Assembly (NCBI RefSeq): GCF_001509475.1
Contig: NZ_LLZG01000360.1
Coordinates: 26,962 to 90,961, forward strand
Direction of reading: 5' to 3'
Source: Streptomyces regalis
Lineage (GTDB): Bacteria; Actinomycetota; Actinomycetes; Streptomycetales; Streptomycetaceae
DNA length: 64,000 nt
Shown one piece after another: positions 51,581 to 61,105 of this stretch (within the stretch, counting starts at the first letter, position 1; each line of letters starts with the position of its first letter). Under the pieces are notes generated by a model. The model ran no database searches, had not been told where the DNA came from, and was given only the letters and a program-made list of their open reading frames with translations. A program made the position numbers and the translations under genes.

Positions 51581-53110
51581 GTGGCAGCAGCACCAGTCTG
51601 GAGTGTCGACCCCCGAACCGGGAAGCAGCGTGAACAGGTTGCGGTGGAGGCCACAGCCCAGGAGGTGGACGCCGCTGTCCGCGCCGCGCACGAAGCGCGC
51701 GGCGCCCTCGCCGACCGCACGGTCCGCGCGGCCTTCCTGCGTACCGCCGCCGACCGGCTCCAGGGCGCCAAGGACCAGCTCGTCGAGGCCGCCGACGCGG
51801 AGACCGCGCTCGGCCCGGTCCGCCTGACCGGCGAACTCGCCCGCACCTGCTACCAGCTGCGGGCCTTCGCGGACATCGTCGACGAGGGCGCCTTCCTCGA
51901 CGTCGTCATCAACCACCCCGACGACACCGCGACGCCGCCGATCCCGGACCTGCGCCGCTACAAGGTGTCCCTCGGTGTCGTCGCCGTCTACTCGGCGTCC
52001 AACTTCCCCTTCGCCTTCTCCGTCGCCGGCGGCGACACCGCGAGCGCGCTGGGCGCGGGCTGCCCGGTCGTCGTCAAGGCCCACCCCGACCACCCGGCCC
52101 TGTCGGAGCTGGTCGCGGCCGTCCTGCGGCGGGCCGCCGCCGAGCACGGCATCCCCGAGGGTGTCATCGGCCTCGTCCACGGCTTCGAGGCGGGCATCGA
52201 GCTGATCAAGCACCCGCTGGTCACCGCGGCCGGCTTCACCGGTTCGATCCGGGGTGGCCGCGCCCTCTTCGACGCGGCGGCCGCGCGGCCGGTCCCGATC
52301 CCCTTCCACGGCGAGCTGGGCTCCCTGAACCCCGTCGTCATCACCGAGGCCGCGGCCGCCGAGCGCGCGGAGGCCATCGGTACGGGGCTGGCCGGGTCCA
52401 TGACGCTGGGCGTCGGGCAGTTCTGCGTGAAGCCGGGTCTTGTGCTGGTGCCGTCCGGCGCCGCGGGCGACGGCCTGGTCAAGTCGCTCACGGACGCCGT
52501 CAGCAACACCGACGCCGGTGTCCTCCTCGACCACCGCATGCGGGACAACTTCATCGCCGGTGTCGCCGAGCGTGCCGAACTCCCCGACGTGGACTCGCCG
52601 GTGACCCCGGGTTCCGGGAGCGAGCACACCGTGAGCGCCGGTTTCCTGACGGTCGCGGCCGAGAAGCTGACGAGTGAGGGGGCGTACGACCTGCTCCTCG
52701 AGGAGTGCTTCGGGCCGGTGACGGTGGTGGTGCGTTACGACGACGACGCGCAGTCGCGGGCCGTGCTGTCCCGGCTGCCGGGCAACCTCACGGCGACGGT
52801 TCACCTGTCGGCCGGGGAGGCGGCCGGTGAGGGCCGCGGCGCGGAGATCCTCGCGGAGCTGACGCCGCTGGCCGGGCGTGTGCTGGTCAATGGGTGGCCG
52901 ACGGGTGTCGCCGTCGCGCCGGCTCAGCACCACGGTGGTCCCTACCCGGCGACGACCTCGACGTCGACTTCCGTCGGCGGTACGGCGATCGAGCGCTGGA
53001 TGAGGCCGGTCGCCTACCAGGGCGCCCCCGAGGCGCTGCTGCCGCCGGAGCTGCGGGACGACAACCCTCTCGGTCTGCCGCGCCGCTTCAACGGTCGCCT
53101 CGAACGCTGA
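51581..53110 (+). CDS. NADP-type aldehyde dehydrogenase, ketoglutarate semialdehyde-like
   Basis: 509 residues from GTG 51581, directly after GGAGGGA; an upstream ATG at 51539 is less likely. The aldehyde dehydrogenase core has VYSASNFPFAFSVAGGDTASAL, AGFTGSIRGGRALFD, HGELGSLNPVV (general base Glu) and GVGQFCVKPGLVL (catalytic Cys). This branch oxidises 2,5-dioxovalerate to 2-oxoglutarate at the end of oxidative pentose and uronate breakdown. It would link to the pectin genes 40 kb away, which release galacturonate and arabinose (inference). Regulated by the divergent IclR protein. Confidence 0.87.
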   Translation: MAAAPVWSVDPRTGKQREQVAVEATAQEVDAAVRAAHEARGALADRTVRAAFLRTAADRLQGAKDQLVEAADAETALGPVRLTGELARTCYQLRAFADIVDEGAFLDVVINHPDDTATPPIPDLRRYKVSLGVVAVYSASNFPFAFSVAGGDTASALGAGCPVVVKAHPDHPALSELVAAVLRRAAAEHGIPEGVIGLVHGFEAGIELIKHPLVTAAGFTGSIRGGRALFDAAAARPVPIPFHGELGSLNPVVITEAAAAERAEAIGTGLAGSMTLGVGQFCVKPGLVLVPSGAAGDGLVKSLTDAVSNTDAGVLLDHRMRDNFIAGVAERAELPDVDSPVTPGSGSEHTVSAGFLTVAAEKLTSEGAYDLLLEECFGPVTVVVRYDDDAQSRAVLSRLPGNLTATVHLSAGEAAGEGRGAEILAELTPLAGRVLVNGWPTGVAVAPAQHHGGPYPATTSTSTSVGGTAIERWMRPVAYQGAPEALLPPELRDDNPLGLPRRFNGRLER

Positions 53111-53157
53111 ACGAATTAAGGGCCACATGGCGGAGGGGAAACTGGAAGACTCTGGGG

Positions 53158-53766
53158 ATGGACGTGGAACTTCCTGAACTGCCTTTTCCCCTCCGCACCT
53201 ATGGCCCCGACGGCCACTGGGCCTACGAGGACGGCATCCTCTCCGGATGGGCCGGCCCTCGGCAGGACCGGTTCGTGCCGCCCACCGGGGAGGCCCTCGA
53301 CCCCGCCTCCGACGCGCCGCGTCTGCTCGGCGCACCCGAGGGCGACTTCCAGCTCATCGCGCGGGTCACCGTCGGGTTCGCCGCCGCCTTCGACGCCGGG
53401 GTGCTCTACGTCCACGTCGGGGAACGGGCCTGGGCCAAGCTCTGCCTGGAGTACTCCCCGGACGTGCCCACCGTCTGCACGGTGGTCACCCGGGGCCACT
53501 CCGATGACGCCAACTCCTTCACGGTGGAGGGAAGTTCGGTCTGGCTGCGGGTGAGCCGCACCGAGCGGGCCTTCGCCTTCCACGCCTCCCGGGACGGCGA
53601 GCGCTGGACCTTCGTCCGGCTGTTCACGCTGGGGGACGAGAAGGAGACGGACGCCGCCCTGGTCGGCTTCATGACGCAGTCGCCGATGGGGGAGGGGTGC
53701 GTCGTGACGTACGACCACCTCGAGTTCAGGCCGAACTGGCCGAAGGACCTGCGAGACGGAAGCTGA
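53158..53766 (+). CDS. DUF1349-like concanavalin-fold protein
   Basis: 202 residues from ATG 53158. The pattern GEGDFQLIARV-like PEGDFQLIARVTVGF, ERAWAKLCLEYSPD and SVWLRVSRTERAFAFHASRDGERWTFVRLF fits the DUF1349 family, which has a concanavalin-like beta-sandwich. The function is unknown. Its last 41 bases overlap the convergent MFS gene. The ribosome site is weak. Confidence 0.75.
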   Translation: MDVELPELPFPLRTYGPDGHWAYEDGILSGWAGPRQDRFVPPTGEALDPASDAPRLLGAPEGDFQLIARVTVGFAAAFDAGVLYVHVGERAWAKLCLEYSPDVPTVCTVVTRGHSDDANSFTVEGSSVWLRVSRTERAFAFHASRDGERWTFVRLFTLGDEKETDAALVGFMTQSPMGEGCVVTYDHLEFRPNWPKDLRDGS

Positions 53767-55114
53767 GCAGGCCCGTCACCGCCAGCAGGGCCGCGCTGAT
53801 CACCAGGCTCAGCCGCATCCCCGCCACGAAACCGTCCGAGATCAGCGCCCCGAAGACCGCGATCCCCAGCGCCCCGGCCATCTGCCGCGCCGCGTTGAGC
53901 ACGCCGGCCGCCAGTCCCGCCCGTTCGGCGGGCACGGCGGCCAGCATCGCCGCGGTCAGCGGCGGCACCGTCAGCGCGCAGCCCAACGCCATGGGGACGA
54001 GGAGCAGGGCCACCAGGACGGGAGACGTGCCGGAGTCGACGTACAGCATCGCGAGCAGTCCTACGACGGCCAGGCCCTGCCCCGCCACCATGGGCAACCG
54101 GGCGCCGTAGCGGCCCGCGAGCTTGCCCGCCGCCACGTTCGTCACCGCGATCAGGCCCGTCATCGGCAGGAACATCAGCCCGGCCTGGAGCGCGGAACGG
54201 CCCTGCACCTGCTGGAAGAAGAGCGAGAAGACGAACACCATGCTGTAGAAGGCCACGCTGACCGCCGCTCCCGCGGCGACCGTCACCGCCACGGTCCGGT
54301 TGCGGAAGAGGGCGAGGGGGACGACCGGGTGGGGTTGGCGTGCCTCGATCCGGAGGAACGCCGCCGCGGCCACCACGGCCACCGCCAGAGCCGCCCAGCC
54401 TGCCGTCCCGCCCTCGATCACCGCGAACGTCAGCGCCGTCAGGGCCACCACCGCCGTCACCTGACCGGGTACGTCCAGCGGTGCCGGACGGCGCTCCGAG
54501 CGCGGGGCGCGGACCAGCAGCACGAGGATCAGCGCGCCGACGGGAAGGTTGACGAAGAAGATCCCGCGCCAGTCCCAGGCCGTCGTCAGCACACCGCCCG
54601 CCACCGGACCCAGCGCCACCGCCACCGAACCGCCCGCCGCCCACACGGCCACCGCACGGGCCCGCCGCGCCGGATCGGCGTAAGCCTGCCGCACCAGCGC
54701 CAGCGAGGCCGGCAGCACCACGGCCGCCGCCATCCCCTGCACCACCCGTGCCCCGATCAGGGCGGGCAGATTCGGCGCCAGGCCGCAGGCCGCCGAGGCC
54801 AGCGTGAAGACCGCGGCGCCGAGCGCGTACGCCCGGCTTGCCCCCACCCGGTCCGAGAACGCCCCCGTGGACAGCATGAGCGCGGCGAAGGCCAGGGTGT
54901 AGGCGTCGACCACCCACTGCAGACCGGACATTCCACCCCCGAGGGAGGAACCGATCGCGGGCAGGGCCACGTTGACGATGGACGCGTCGAGGCAGACCAG
55001 TGCGAAGCCGAGGAGTCCGGCGGTGAGGGTGAGGGCGGAGGACGACCTCTTGGGCTCCAACCCGCCGTTCGAGGAGGCGAGTTCGTCGCCCTTGAGGGTC
55101 TGGTTCGTTGACAT
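53726..55114 (-). CDS. MFS drug exporter, 14-helix DHA2-type
   Basis: 462 residues from ATG 55114 (GGAGGGC upstream); ATG 55123 is less well placed. Hydrophobic segments run throughout, with LVCLDASIVNVALPAIG (motif D1-like), ALMLSTGAFSDRVGASRAYALG (motif A), ALVRQAYADPARRARAVAVW and GPVAGGVLTTAWDWRGIFFVNLPVG (motif C), typical of proton-driven multidrug exporters. A GlxA-type regulator is transcribed divergently and is its likely controller. Confidence 0.9.
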   Translation of the reverse strand: MSTNQTLKGDELASSNGGLEPKRSSSALTLTAGLLGFALVCLDASIVNVALPAIGSSLGGGMSGLQWVVDAYTLAFAALMLSTGAFSDRVGASRAYALGAAVFTLASAACGLAPNLPALIGARVVQGMAAAVVLPASLALVRQAYADPARRARAVAVWAAGGSVAVALGPVAGGVLTTAWDWRGIFFVNLPVGALILVLLVRAPRSERRPAPLDVPGQVTAVVALTALTFAVIEGGTAGWAALAVAVVAAAAFLRIEARQPHPVVPLALFRNRTVAVTVAAGAAVSVAFYSMVFVFSLFFQQVQGRSALQAGLMFLPMTGLIAVTNVAAGKLAGRYGARLPMVAGQGLAVVGLLAMLYVDSGTSPVLVALLLVPMALGCALTVPPLTAAMLAAVPAERAGLAAGVLNAARQMAGALGIAVFGALISDGFVAGMRLSLVISAALLAVTGLLSFRLAGPSASSA

Positions 55115-55185
55115 GCCCTCCATGCTGCGGATCTCCGCCGTCGTACAGTAGTGGCCGGAATGCCATGCACCCGGAGGTTCTGGCC

Positions 55186-56181
55186 ATGCCCCAGCCGTGC
55201 GCCCCGCACCGCATCGCCGTCGTCGCGCCCTCGCCCGTCTCGATGTTCAACCTCGCCATCCCGGAGATGCTGTTCGGCAAGGTGGAGGTGGCCGGGCGGC
55301 CCGGCTACGAGGTGGTCATCTGCGCGGCCGAGCCGGGACCGGTGCCCACCACCGGCGGCCTCGACCTGTATGTGCGACGTGGTCTCGACGCCGTGCGGGA
55401 GGCGGACACGGTGCTCGTCGCGGGGACCGGGGAGCCCTTCGAGCCGGAGCCGCGGATCGTCACCGCCGTGCGTGAGGCGGCCGCCGACGGCAGGCGCATC
55501 GCGTCCCTGTGCACCGGTGCCTTCCAGCTCGCCGAGGCGGGCCTGCTGCACGGGCGCAGGGCCACCACGTACTGGGCGCACGCCGAGGAACTGCGCCGCC
55601 GGTACCCGCACGTCGACCTGCGCGGTGACGTGCTGTACGTGCAGGACGGGCCGTACGTGACCTCCTCCGGCTACGCCGCCGGCATCGACCTGTGCCTGCA
55701 CATCATCCGCACCGACTACGGCGCCGCCGTCGCCAACGAGGTGGCCCGGCGCGCCCTCGTCGCGCCCGTACGGCCCGGCGGCCAGACCCAGTTCACCCAG
55801 ACCCCGCTGCCGCCCGAGCGCGGCACCGCCTGCGCCGACACCCGCGGCTGGGCCATGCGCAACCTCGACAAGCCGCTCACCCTCACCGATCTGGCCCGGC
55901 ACGCCGGCGTCAGCGTCCGCACCCTGACCCGCCGCTTCCACGCCGAGAGCGGGGTGAGCCCGCTGCAGTGGCTGCTGCACCAGCGCATCGAGCGCGCCAA
56001 GGAGCTGCTGGAGACCACCGCCCTGCCCATGGACCAGGTGGCCCACGCCTGCGGACTGGGCACGGCCGACTCGCTGCGGGGGCACCTGGTCCGCCGTACG
56101 GGACTCACCCCGAGCGCCTATCGGGCGCAGTTCAGCCGGCTCGGAACCGGGGCGGATGCGGTCACGTCCTCCGTTGCATGA
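55186..56181 (+). CDS. GlxA-family AraC-type regulator with DJ-1/PfpI domain
   Basis: 331 residues from ATG 55186 (GGAGG nine bases upstream). The DJ-1/PfpI-like domain (about 10-180) has IASLCTGAFQLAEAGLL with the nucleophile-elbow cysteine. The AraC DNA-binding domain (about 220-320) has LTLTDLARHAGVSVRTLTRRFHAESG and AHACGLGTADSLRGHLVRRTGLTPSAYRAQF. It is divergent from the MFS gene and likely regulates it; it overlaps the acetyltransferase start by four bases. Confidence 0.9.
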   Translation: MPQPCAPHRIAVVAPSPVSMFNLAIPEMLFGKVEVAGRPGYEVVICAAEPGPVPTTGGLDLYVRRGLDAVREADTVLVAGTGEPFEPEPRIVTAVREAAADGRRIASLCTGAFQLAEAGLLHGRRATTYWAHAEELRRRYPHVDLRGDVLYVQDGPYVTSSGYAAGIDLCLHIIRTDYGAAVANEVARRALVAPVRPGGQTQFTQTPLPPERGTACADTRGWAMRNLDKPLTLTDLARHAGVSVRTLTRRFHAESGVSPLQWLLHQRIERAKELLETTALPMDQVAHACGLGTADSLRGHLVRRTGLTPSAYRAQFSRLGTGADAVTSSVA

Positions 56182-56681
56182 TCAGCGAACGAGTCAAGCC
56201 GGGCAGAGTCATCCGCACCGCCGTGCCCGCCGAGGTGGAGTCCATCGTCACGCTGCACGCACGGGCCCGGGCGACCTACTACCCCGACGGCATCCCGGAC
56301 GACGACACCGACTGGCACGGCGCCTGGCGCAGCGCCGTCGAGCGGCCCGACGGGCACGTCCTGTGCGTGGTCGAGCAGGGCCGGATCATCGCGCTCGCCT
56401 CCTTTCGCACCCCGGAGGGCGGCGCCGCGGACACGGTCAAGCTCTTCCAGTTCCACGTCGACCCCAACCACTGGCGCAGCGGCGTCGGTACGGCCCTGCA
56501 CACGGCCTGTGTCGAGGAGTGGCGGGCGGACGGCAAGCGCACGGCCGTCCTCGACGTGCACGTCGACAACCGGCGCGCCCAGTCCTTCTACGCCCGCCAG
56601 GGCTGGACCCCGGACCCGGAGAACCCGCCTGCCGAGGGTGACCACCATCTGTTCCTGTGCTTCTCCGTGCCCGGGAAATGA
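56178..56681 (+). CDS. GNAT-family N-acetyltransferase
   Basis: 167 residues from ATG 56178 (ATGA overlap). The acetyl-CoA site is FQFHVDPNHWRSGVGTALHTACVEE, followed by VLDVHVDNRRAQSFYARQGW, a classic GNAT layout. The substrate is unknown. Coupling to the regulator suggests a joint role in drug or stress response. Confidence 0.88.
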   Translation: MISERVKPGRVIRTAVPAEVESIVTLHARARATYYPDGIPDDDTDWHGAWRSAVERPDGHVLCVVEQGRIIALASFRTPEGGAADTVKLFQFHVDPNHWRSGVGTALHTACVEEWRADGKRTAVLDVHVDNRRAQSFYARQGWTPDPENPPAEGDHHLFLCFSVPGK

Positions 56682-56712
56682 ACGCGGGAATGAACGCGGG
56701 AATGAACGCGGC
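56677..56712 (+). repeat. three tandem 12-bp repeats at gene end
   Basis: Three copies of AATGAACGCGGG, the last ending GGC. The first contains the acetyltransferase stop codon. A TGAACGTTCA palindrome follows shortly after. Confidence 0.8.
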
Positions 56713-56782
56713 TATTTGAACGTTCACGTACAGGGGCCGGAGAGAGCCTCCGTATCCGTACGAGCTGGAGAGAGCCACAGAC

Positions 56783-57499
56783 ATGCGCGTCGAGATCTGG
56801 AGCGACATCGCCTGCCCCTGGTGCTACGTGGGCAAGGCCCGCTTCGAGAAGGCGCTCGAGGCCTTCCCGCACCGCGACCAGGTCGAGGTGGTGCACCGCT
56901 CGTTCGAGCTGGACCCCGGGCGCGCCAAGGGCGACATCCAGCCCGTGATCACCATGCTCACCAGGAAGTACGGCATGAGCGCCGCCCAGGCCCAGGCCGG
57001 CGAGGAGAACCTCGGCGCGCAGGCCGCCGCGGAGGGCCTGGAGTACCGCACCGAAGGCCGCGACCACGGCAACACCTTCGACATGCACCGGCTCCTGCAC
57101 CTCGCCAAGGAGCAGGGCAAGCAGGACGCGCTGATCCAGGCCTTCTACCGGGCGAACTTCGCCGAGGAGCGGTCCGTCTTCTCCGAGGGCGACGAGCGGC
57201 TGGTGGAGCTGGCGGTGGCGGCGGGGCTCGACGCGGACGACGTCCGCAAGGTTCTCGCCGACCCGAACGCCTACGCCGACGACGTGCGCGCCGACGAGCG
57301 CGAGGCCGCCCAGCTCGGAGCCAACGGCGTGCCGTTCTTCGTCCTCGACCGCAAGTTCGGCGTCTCCGGCGCCCAGCCCGCCGAGGTCTTCCAGCAGGCG
57401 CTGACCCAGGCGTGGGGCGAGCGGTCGCCGCTGACGCTGATCGACCAGGGTGACGCGGACGCGTGCGGTCCGGATGGCTGCGCGGTGCCGCAGAACTGA
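56783..57499 (+). CDS. DsbA-family FrnE-like thiol oxidoreductase
   Basis: 238 residues from ATG 56783. The CPWC active site is at SDIACPWCYVGKARFEKAL. The helical insertion carries DHGNTFDMHRLLHLAKEQG, and the thioredoxin fold resumes at LGANGVPFFVLDRKFGVSGAQP (cis-proline). No signal peptide, so it is cytosolic, as FrnE relatives are. It is probably an isomerase or glutathione-S-transferase-like oxidoreductase. The C-terminal CGPDGC pair is common in Streptomyces versions. Confidence 0.9.
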   Translation: MRVEIWSDIACPWCYVGKARFEKALEAFPHRDQVEVVHRSFELDPGRAKGDIQPVITMLTRKYGMSAAQAQAGEENLGAQAAAEGLEYRTEGRDHGNTFDMHRLLHLAKEQGKQDALIQAFYRANFAEERSVFSEGDERLVELAVAAGLDADDVRKVLADPNAYADDVRADEREAAQLGANGVPFFVLDRKFGVSGAQPAEVFQQALTQAWGERSPLTLIDQGDADACGPDGCAVPQN

Positions 57500-57598
57500 C
57501 CAAGTCCGCAGGTCGGGGCCGATCTATAAGCATTGCTTAGCGAAACCACGTAAAGAGTCGCAATGGACTGAGAGGTCTTCAGGGCCCACAGTGGAGCC

Positions 57599-58651
57599 AT
57601 GGAGACCTTCGAGAGCCTGGTCCGTGCCGAGTTCAACCCGAAGACCGTCTATCTCAACACCGCGAGCACCGGGCTGCTCCCGGCCCGCACCGTGGCCGCC
57701 CTCGCCGAGGCGGCACGCATGCGGGCCGAGGGCAGGCCACTCGGCCCGCTGCACGCGGACGTGGAGGCCGCCCGGGCCGCCTTCGCCCGGCTGGCCGGCG
57801 TCCCCGTCGAGCGGGTGGCGGCGGGTTCGTCCGTCGCCGCCTACACCGGGCTGGTCGCCGCCTCGCTGCCCGCGGGCGCCGAAGTCCTCACCGCCGAGGA
57901 CGACTTCACCTCCGTAGTGAACCCCTTCCACACCCGAGGCGACCTCAAGGTGCGCATCGTGCCCCTGGAGCGGCTCGCCGAGTCCGTGCGGCCCGGCACC
58001 GCGCTCGTCGCGGTCAGCGCCGCGCAGTCCGCCGACGGCCGGATCGCCGACCTGCCCGCCCTGCGCGAGGCCGCCCGCGAGCACGGCGCCCGTACGTACA
58101 TCGACTTCTCGCAGGCAGGCGCCTGGCTGCCGATGGAGGCCGACGCGTACGACTTCACCGTGACCGTCTGTTACAAGTGGCTGATGGGCCCGCACGGCGC
58201 GGGCTTCCTCGTCGTGCCGGAGGACTTCGGCGGACTACTGCCGCTCCTGGCCGGCTGGGTCGCCGGGGAGAACCCCTGGGACAGCTGCTACGGCCCGGTG
58301 GCCGAACTCGCCCACTCCGCCCGGCGGTTCGACCTGCCCCCGGCCCTGTTCAGCTTCGCGGGACTGCGCCGCTCCCTCGAACTCCTCGAGGAACTCGGCG
58401 TGGACGCCGTACGCGCCCACGACCTCGCCCTCGCCGACCGCTTCCGGACCGGTCTCGCCGGCCTCGGCCACGCACCGGTGCCCGCACCCGGCTCGGCCAT
58501 CGTGTCCGTGCCCGGACTCGGCCATCGCCAGCCCGAGCTGAGCGAGGCCGGGATCGAGGTCTCCGACCGCGCGGGCAACCTGCGCGCCTCCTTCCACCTC
58601 TACAACACCCCCGAGGATGTCGACCGGCTGCTGGACGCCCTGTCTGCCTGA
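57599..58651 (+). CDS. class V-fold PLP-dependent enzyme
   Basis: 350 residues from ATG 57599. NTASTGLLPARTVAAL at the start, the phosphate/PLP region TYIDFSQAGAWLPMEADAYDF (Asp) and CYKWLMGPHGAGFLVVP (Schiff-base Lys) are typical of the cysteine desulfurase/kynureninase-like aminotransferase fold V. It could be a desulfurase, epimerase or aminotransferase; neighbours do not tell which. Confidence 0.85.
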   Translation: METFESLVRAEFNPKTVYLNTASTGLLPARTVAALAEAARMRAEGRPLGPLHADVEAARAAFARLAGVPVERVAAGSSVAAYTGLVAASLPAGAEVLTAEDDFTSVVNPFHTRGDLKVRIVPLERLAESVRPGTALVAVSAAQSADGRIADLPALREAAREHGARTYIDFSQAGAWLPMEADAYDFTVTVCYKWLMGPHGAGFLVVPEDFGGLLPLLAGWVAGENPWDSCYGPVAELAHSARRFDLPPALFSFAGLRRSLELLEELGVDAVRAHDLALADRFRTGLAGLGHAPVPAPGSAIVSVPGLGHRQPELSEAGIEVSDRAGNLRASFHLYNTPEDVDRLLDALSA

Positions 58652-58697
58652 ACCGCTGGCGCGGGCCCGTCGCGGACGCCAGGAAGGGCACCAGGGG

Positions 58698-59114
58698 GTG
58701 GTGGTGCCGGTGGAATCCACGGGCGAAACGTCCGTACAGCTGCCTGCCGACGCGGAGGTGTACCGGCGGCTGGTGTACGGCGACGCGTCCGCGCCGGCCG
58801 AGGTGTACGCGGCGTACGGCGGGCTGGTGCGGCGGGTCGCCGTGCGCGTCACCCGCTCCGCGGCCGCCGCCGAGGACGTGGCGCAGGAGGTCTTCGCCCA
58901 CCGGCGGGCCGTGGACTGGGTGCGCGGCGAGGCCCGGCACCGCAAGGACGCCGGAGCCGACGACTCCGCGCTCCAGGCCATCCCCGACGCCGGACCCGGC
59001 CCCGACGAGACGGTCGTCGACCGGGAACGCTCCCTGATGCTGCGCACCGCCCTGCGTACCTTGGCCGAGACTTTGGCCGACCCGCCGGACCCGGCGCTCG
59101 AAAGAGGCGCATGA
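58698..59114 (+). pseudogene. internally deleted ECF sigma factor
   Basis: 138 residues from a run of GTG codons near 58698, with a SigK-like opening (AEVYAAYGGLVRRVAVRVTRSAAAAEDVAQEVF). Two segments expected in this group are absent without loss of frame: the region 2.4 part between AQEVF and AHRRAVDWVRGE, and almost all of region 4 between LMLRTAL and RTLAETLADPP. The end is intact. Both parts contact promoter DNA, so the product should not work as a sigma factor, but it might still bind the anti-sigma factor or core enzyme. The anti-sigma gene downstream is intact. Confidence 0.72.
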
Positions 59115-59186
59115 TGGCGAGAGGGGTCCGAGCAGGCACAGGCAGAGGCACAGGTACAGGTACAGGTCACGGGGAGGAGGCGGGCG

Positions 59187-60185
59187 ATGACCGACGATCA
59201 CGAGGCGGTACGTGACCTGCTGGCCGCGTGGGCCTTCGGCGCCCTCGAACCGGCCGACGAGCGGACGGTCCCGGCGCACCTCGCCGAGTGCGAGAGCTGC
59301 GCGGCGCAGGCGCAACGGCTGCGGGAGACGGTACGACTGCTGGACGGGCCGCCGCTGAATATTCTCGTGCGGTCGGCCGACGGTGTGCTCTCCCTCGCCC
59401 TGCGCACCCGCCCCGCCGCCCGCGTCGCCGCGCATGCCGCCCCCTACGCCGCCGCCGTCGCCGGGCTGAAGGCGCTGCTGCCCGAACTGGAGGGGCGCTG
59501 GACCACACCGGTCGTGCACGACTGGGACGTGCACGCCACCGTCGCCCACCTCCTCGCCGCCGACGAGCACCTGGCCGGCCGGCTCGGTGTCGCCTCGCGG
59601 GTGCCGGCCTCGCGGATCGCCGAGGGCACGGGCTGGGAGGAGGCCTGGGAGCGCCGTACCGCCGAAGTCATCGCCCATGAACACGGCCGTACGCCCGAGG
59701 AGACCGTGGCCGACTGGGCCGCGCAGGCGGGCGAGCTGCTCGGCACGGCAGAGGCCCGCGACGCCGAACTCGCCGCGCGGGCCGTGATGTTGATGGGGCT
59801 GCGGCTGCCCGTCGCCGACCACTTCCTGGTCCGCGCCTTCGAGGCGTGGATCCACACCGACGACATCGGCCGCGCGCTCGGCATCGCCGTCCCACCGCCC
59901 CCGCAGGAGCATCTGGGGCAGCTGGTCCGCCTGGCCGTCCGCATCCTCGGCCTGGCCCTGGGACCCACCGCGCCCCCGGTGCTGTTCTCGGTCACCGGGG
60001 GCGAGGAGTGGGTGCTGGGCTCCGAGGACGAGCCGGTGGCGGCCGAACTCGCCCTGGATCCCGTCGACTTCTGCCTCCTGGTCGGCGGGCGCCACACCCC
60101 GAAGACGGTGCCGAGGGGTGCCACGGGCGACGCGGCCGCCGTACGGAACGTACTGGAGCGGGCCGCGTCGCTGGCGTGGCTGTGA
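59187..60185 (+). CDS. zinc-finger anti-sigma factor with maleylpyruvate isomerase-like domain
   Basis: 332 residues from ATG 59187 (GGGGAGGAGG upstream). The N-terminal zf-HC2-type region is WAFGALEPADERTVPAHLAECESCAAQAQRL (His-x3-Cys-x2-Cys). A DinB/MDMPI-like part follows (about 90-330) with VVHDWDVHATVAHLLAADEHLAGRL and a distal FEAWIHTDDIGRALG. It is fully soluble, as related Streptomyces anti-sigma proteins are. It would hold the adjacent sigma factor by a redox or metal-sensitive switch, but that partner appears damaged. Confidence 0.85.
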   Translation: MTDDHEAVRDLLAAWAFGALEPADERTVPAHLAECESCAAQAQRLRETVRLLDGPPLNILVRSADGVLSLALRTRPAARVAAHAAPYAAAVAGLKALLPELEGRWTTPVVHDWDVHATVAHLLAADEHLAGRLGVASRVPASRIAEGTGWEEAWERRTAEVIAHEHGRTPEETVADWAAQAGELLGTAEARDAELAARAVMLMGLRLPVADHFLVRAFEAWIHTDDIGRALGIAVPPPPQEHLGQLVRLAVRILGLALGPTAPPVLFSVTGGEEWVLGSEDEPVAAELALDPVDFCLLVGGRHTPKTVPRGATGDAAAVRNVLERAASLAWL

Positions 60186-60201
60186 GAGTCACTTCACGAG
60201 A

Positions 60202-61098
60202 TCACTTCACGGGGGTGAAGTCCCTCGCGCCGATGAACTCCGGCCGCCGTACGGGAGCCGCGAAGGGCTCGACGGCCGCGTTCTCCACACTGTTGAACAC
60301 GATGAACACGTTGCTGCGCGGGAAGGGCGTGATGTTGTCGCCGGAGCCGTGCATGCAGTTGCAGTCGAACCAGGTCGCCGAACCGGCCTTGCCCGTGAAG
60401 AGCTTGATGCCGTACTCGGAGGCCATCTTGGTCAGCGCCTCGTCGGACGGCGTGCCCGCGTCCTGCATCTGCAGGGACTGCTTGTAGTTGTCCTTCGGCG
60501 TGGCGCCCGCGCAGCCGAGGAACGTGCGGTGCGAGCCGGGCATGATCATGAGCCCGCCGTTGGTGTCGTAGTTCTCGGTCAGGGCGATCGAGACGGACAC
60601 CGTCCGCATGTTGGGCAGACCGTCCTCGGCGTGCCAGGTCTCGAAGTCGGAGTGCCAGTAGAAGCCGGTGGCGCCGAAGCCCGGCTTGACGTTGATCCGC
60701 GACTGGTGGACGTACACGTCCGAGCCGAGGATCTGCCGGGCCCGCCCGACGACCCGCTCGTCGCGCACCAGGTTCGCGAACACCTCGCTGATCCGGTGCA
60801 CTTCGAAGACGGAGCGGATCTCCTTGGACTTCGGCTCGATGATCGAGCGCTCGTCCATGCGGATCGCCGGGTCGGTGATGAGCCGCTCCAGCTCCTGGTG
60901 GTAGACGGCGACCTCGTCCTCGGTGATGAGCTGGTCGATGGCGAGGAAGCCGTTGTGCTCGAACGACTCCAGGTCGCCCGTGGCGATCGGTCCGGGTGCG
61001 CCGGGCGGCGACCAGACGACCGGGTCCTTACGGGGGACCGATACTTCGGTGGCGCCGCGGCTGGGGTAGAGATCGGTGACGGTGGACGTGCTTGTCAT
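60202..61098 (-). CDS. ectD: ectoine hydroxylase
   Basis: 298 residues. An iron(II)/2-oxoglutarate dioxygenase with FYWHSDFETWHAEDG (His-x-Asp), the second histidine in WFDCNCMHGSGDNITPFPRSN, and the EctD signature stretch GLMIMPGSHRTFLGC. It hydroxylates ectoine to 5-hydroxyectoine in the cytoplasm. It is the last gene of ectABCD, seven bases after ectC. Confidence 0.97.
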   Translation of the reverse strand: MTSTSTVTDLYPSRGATEVSVPRKDPVVWSPPGAPGPIATGDLESFEHNGFLAIDQLITEDEVAVYHQELERLITDPAIRMDERSIIEPKSKEIRSVFEVHRISEVFANLVRDERVVGRARQILGSDVYVHQSRINVKPGFGATGFYWHSDFETWHAEDGLPNMRTVSVSIALTENYDTNGGLMIMPGSHRTFLGCAGATPKDNYKQSLQMQDAGTPSDEALTKMASEYGIKLFTGKAGSATWFDCNCMHGSGDNITPFPRSNVFIVFNSVENAAVEPFAAPVRRPEFIGARDFTPVK

Positions 61099-61105
61099 GG
61101 GGTTC

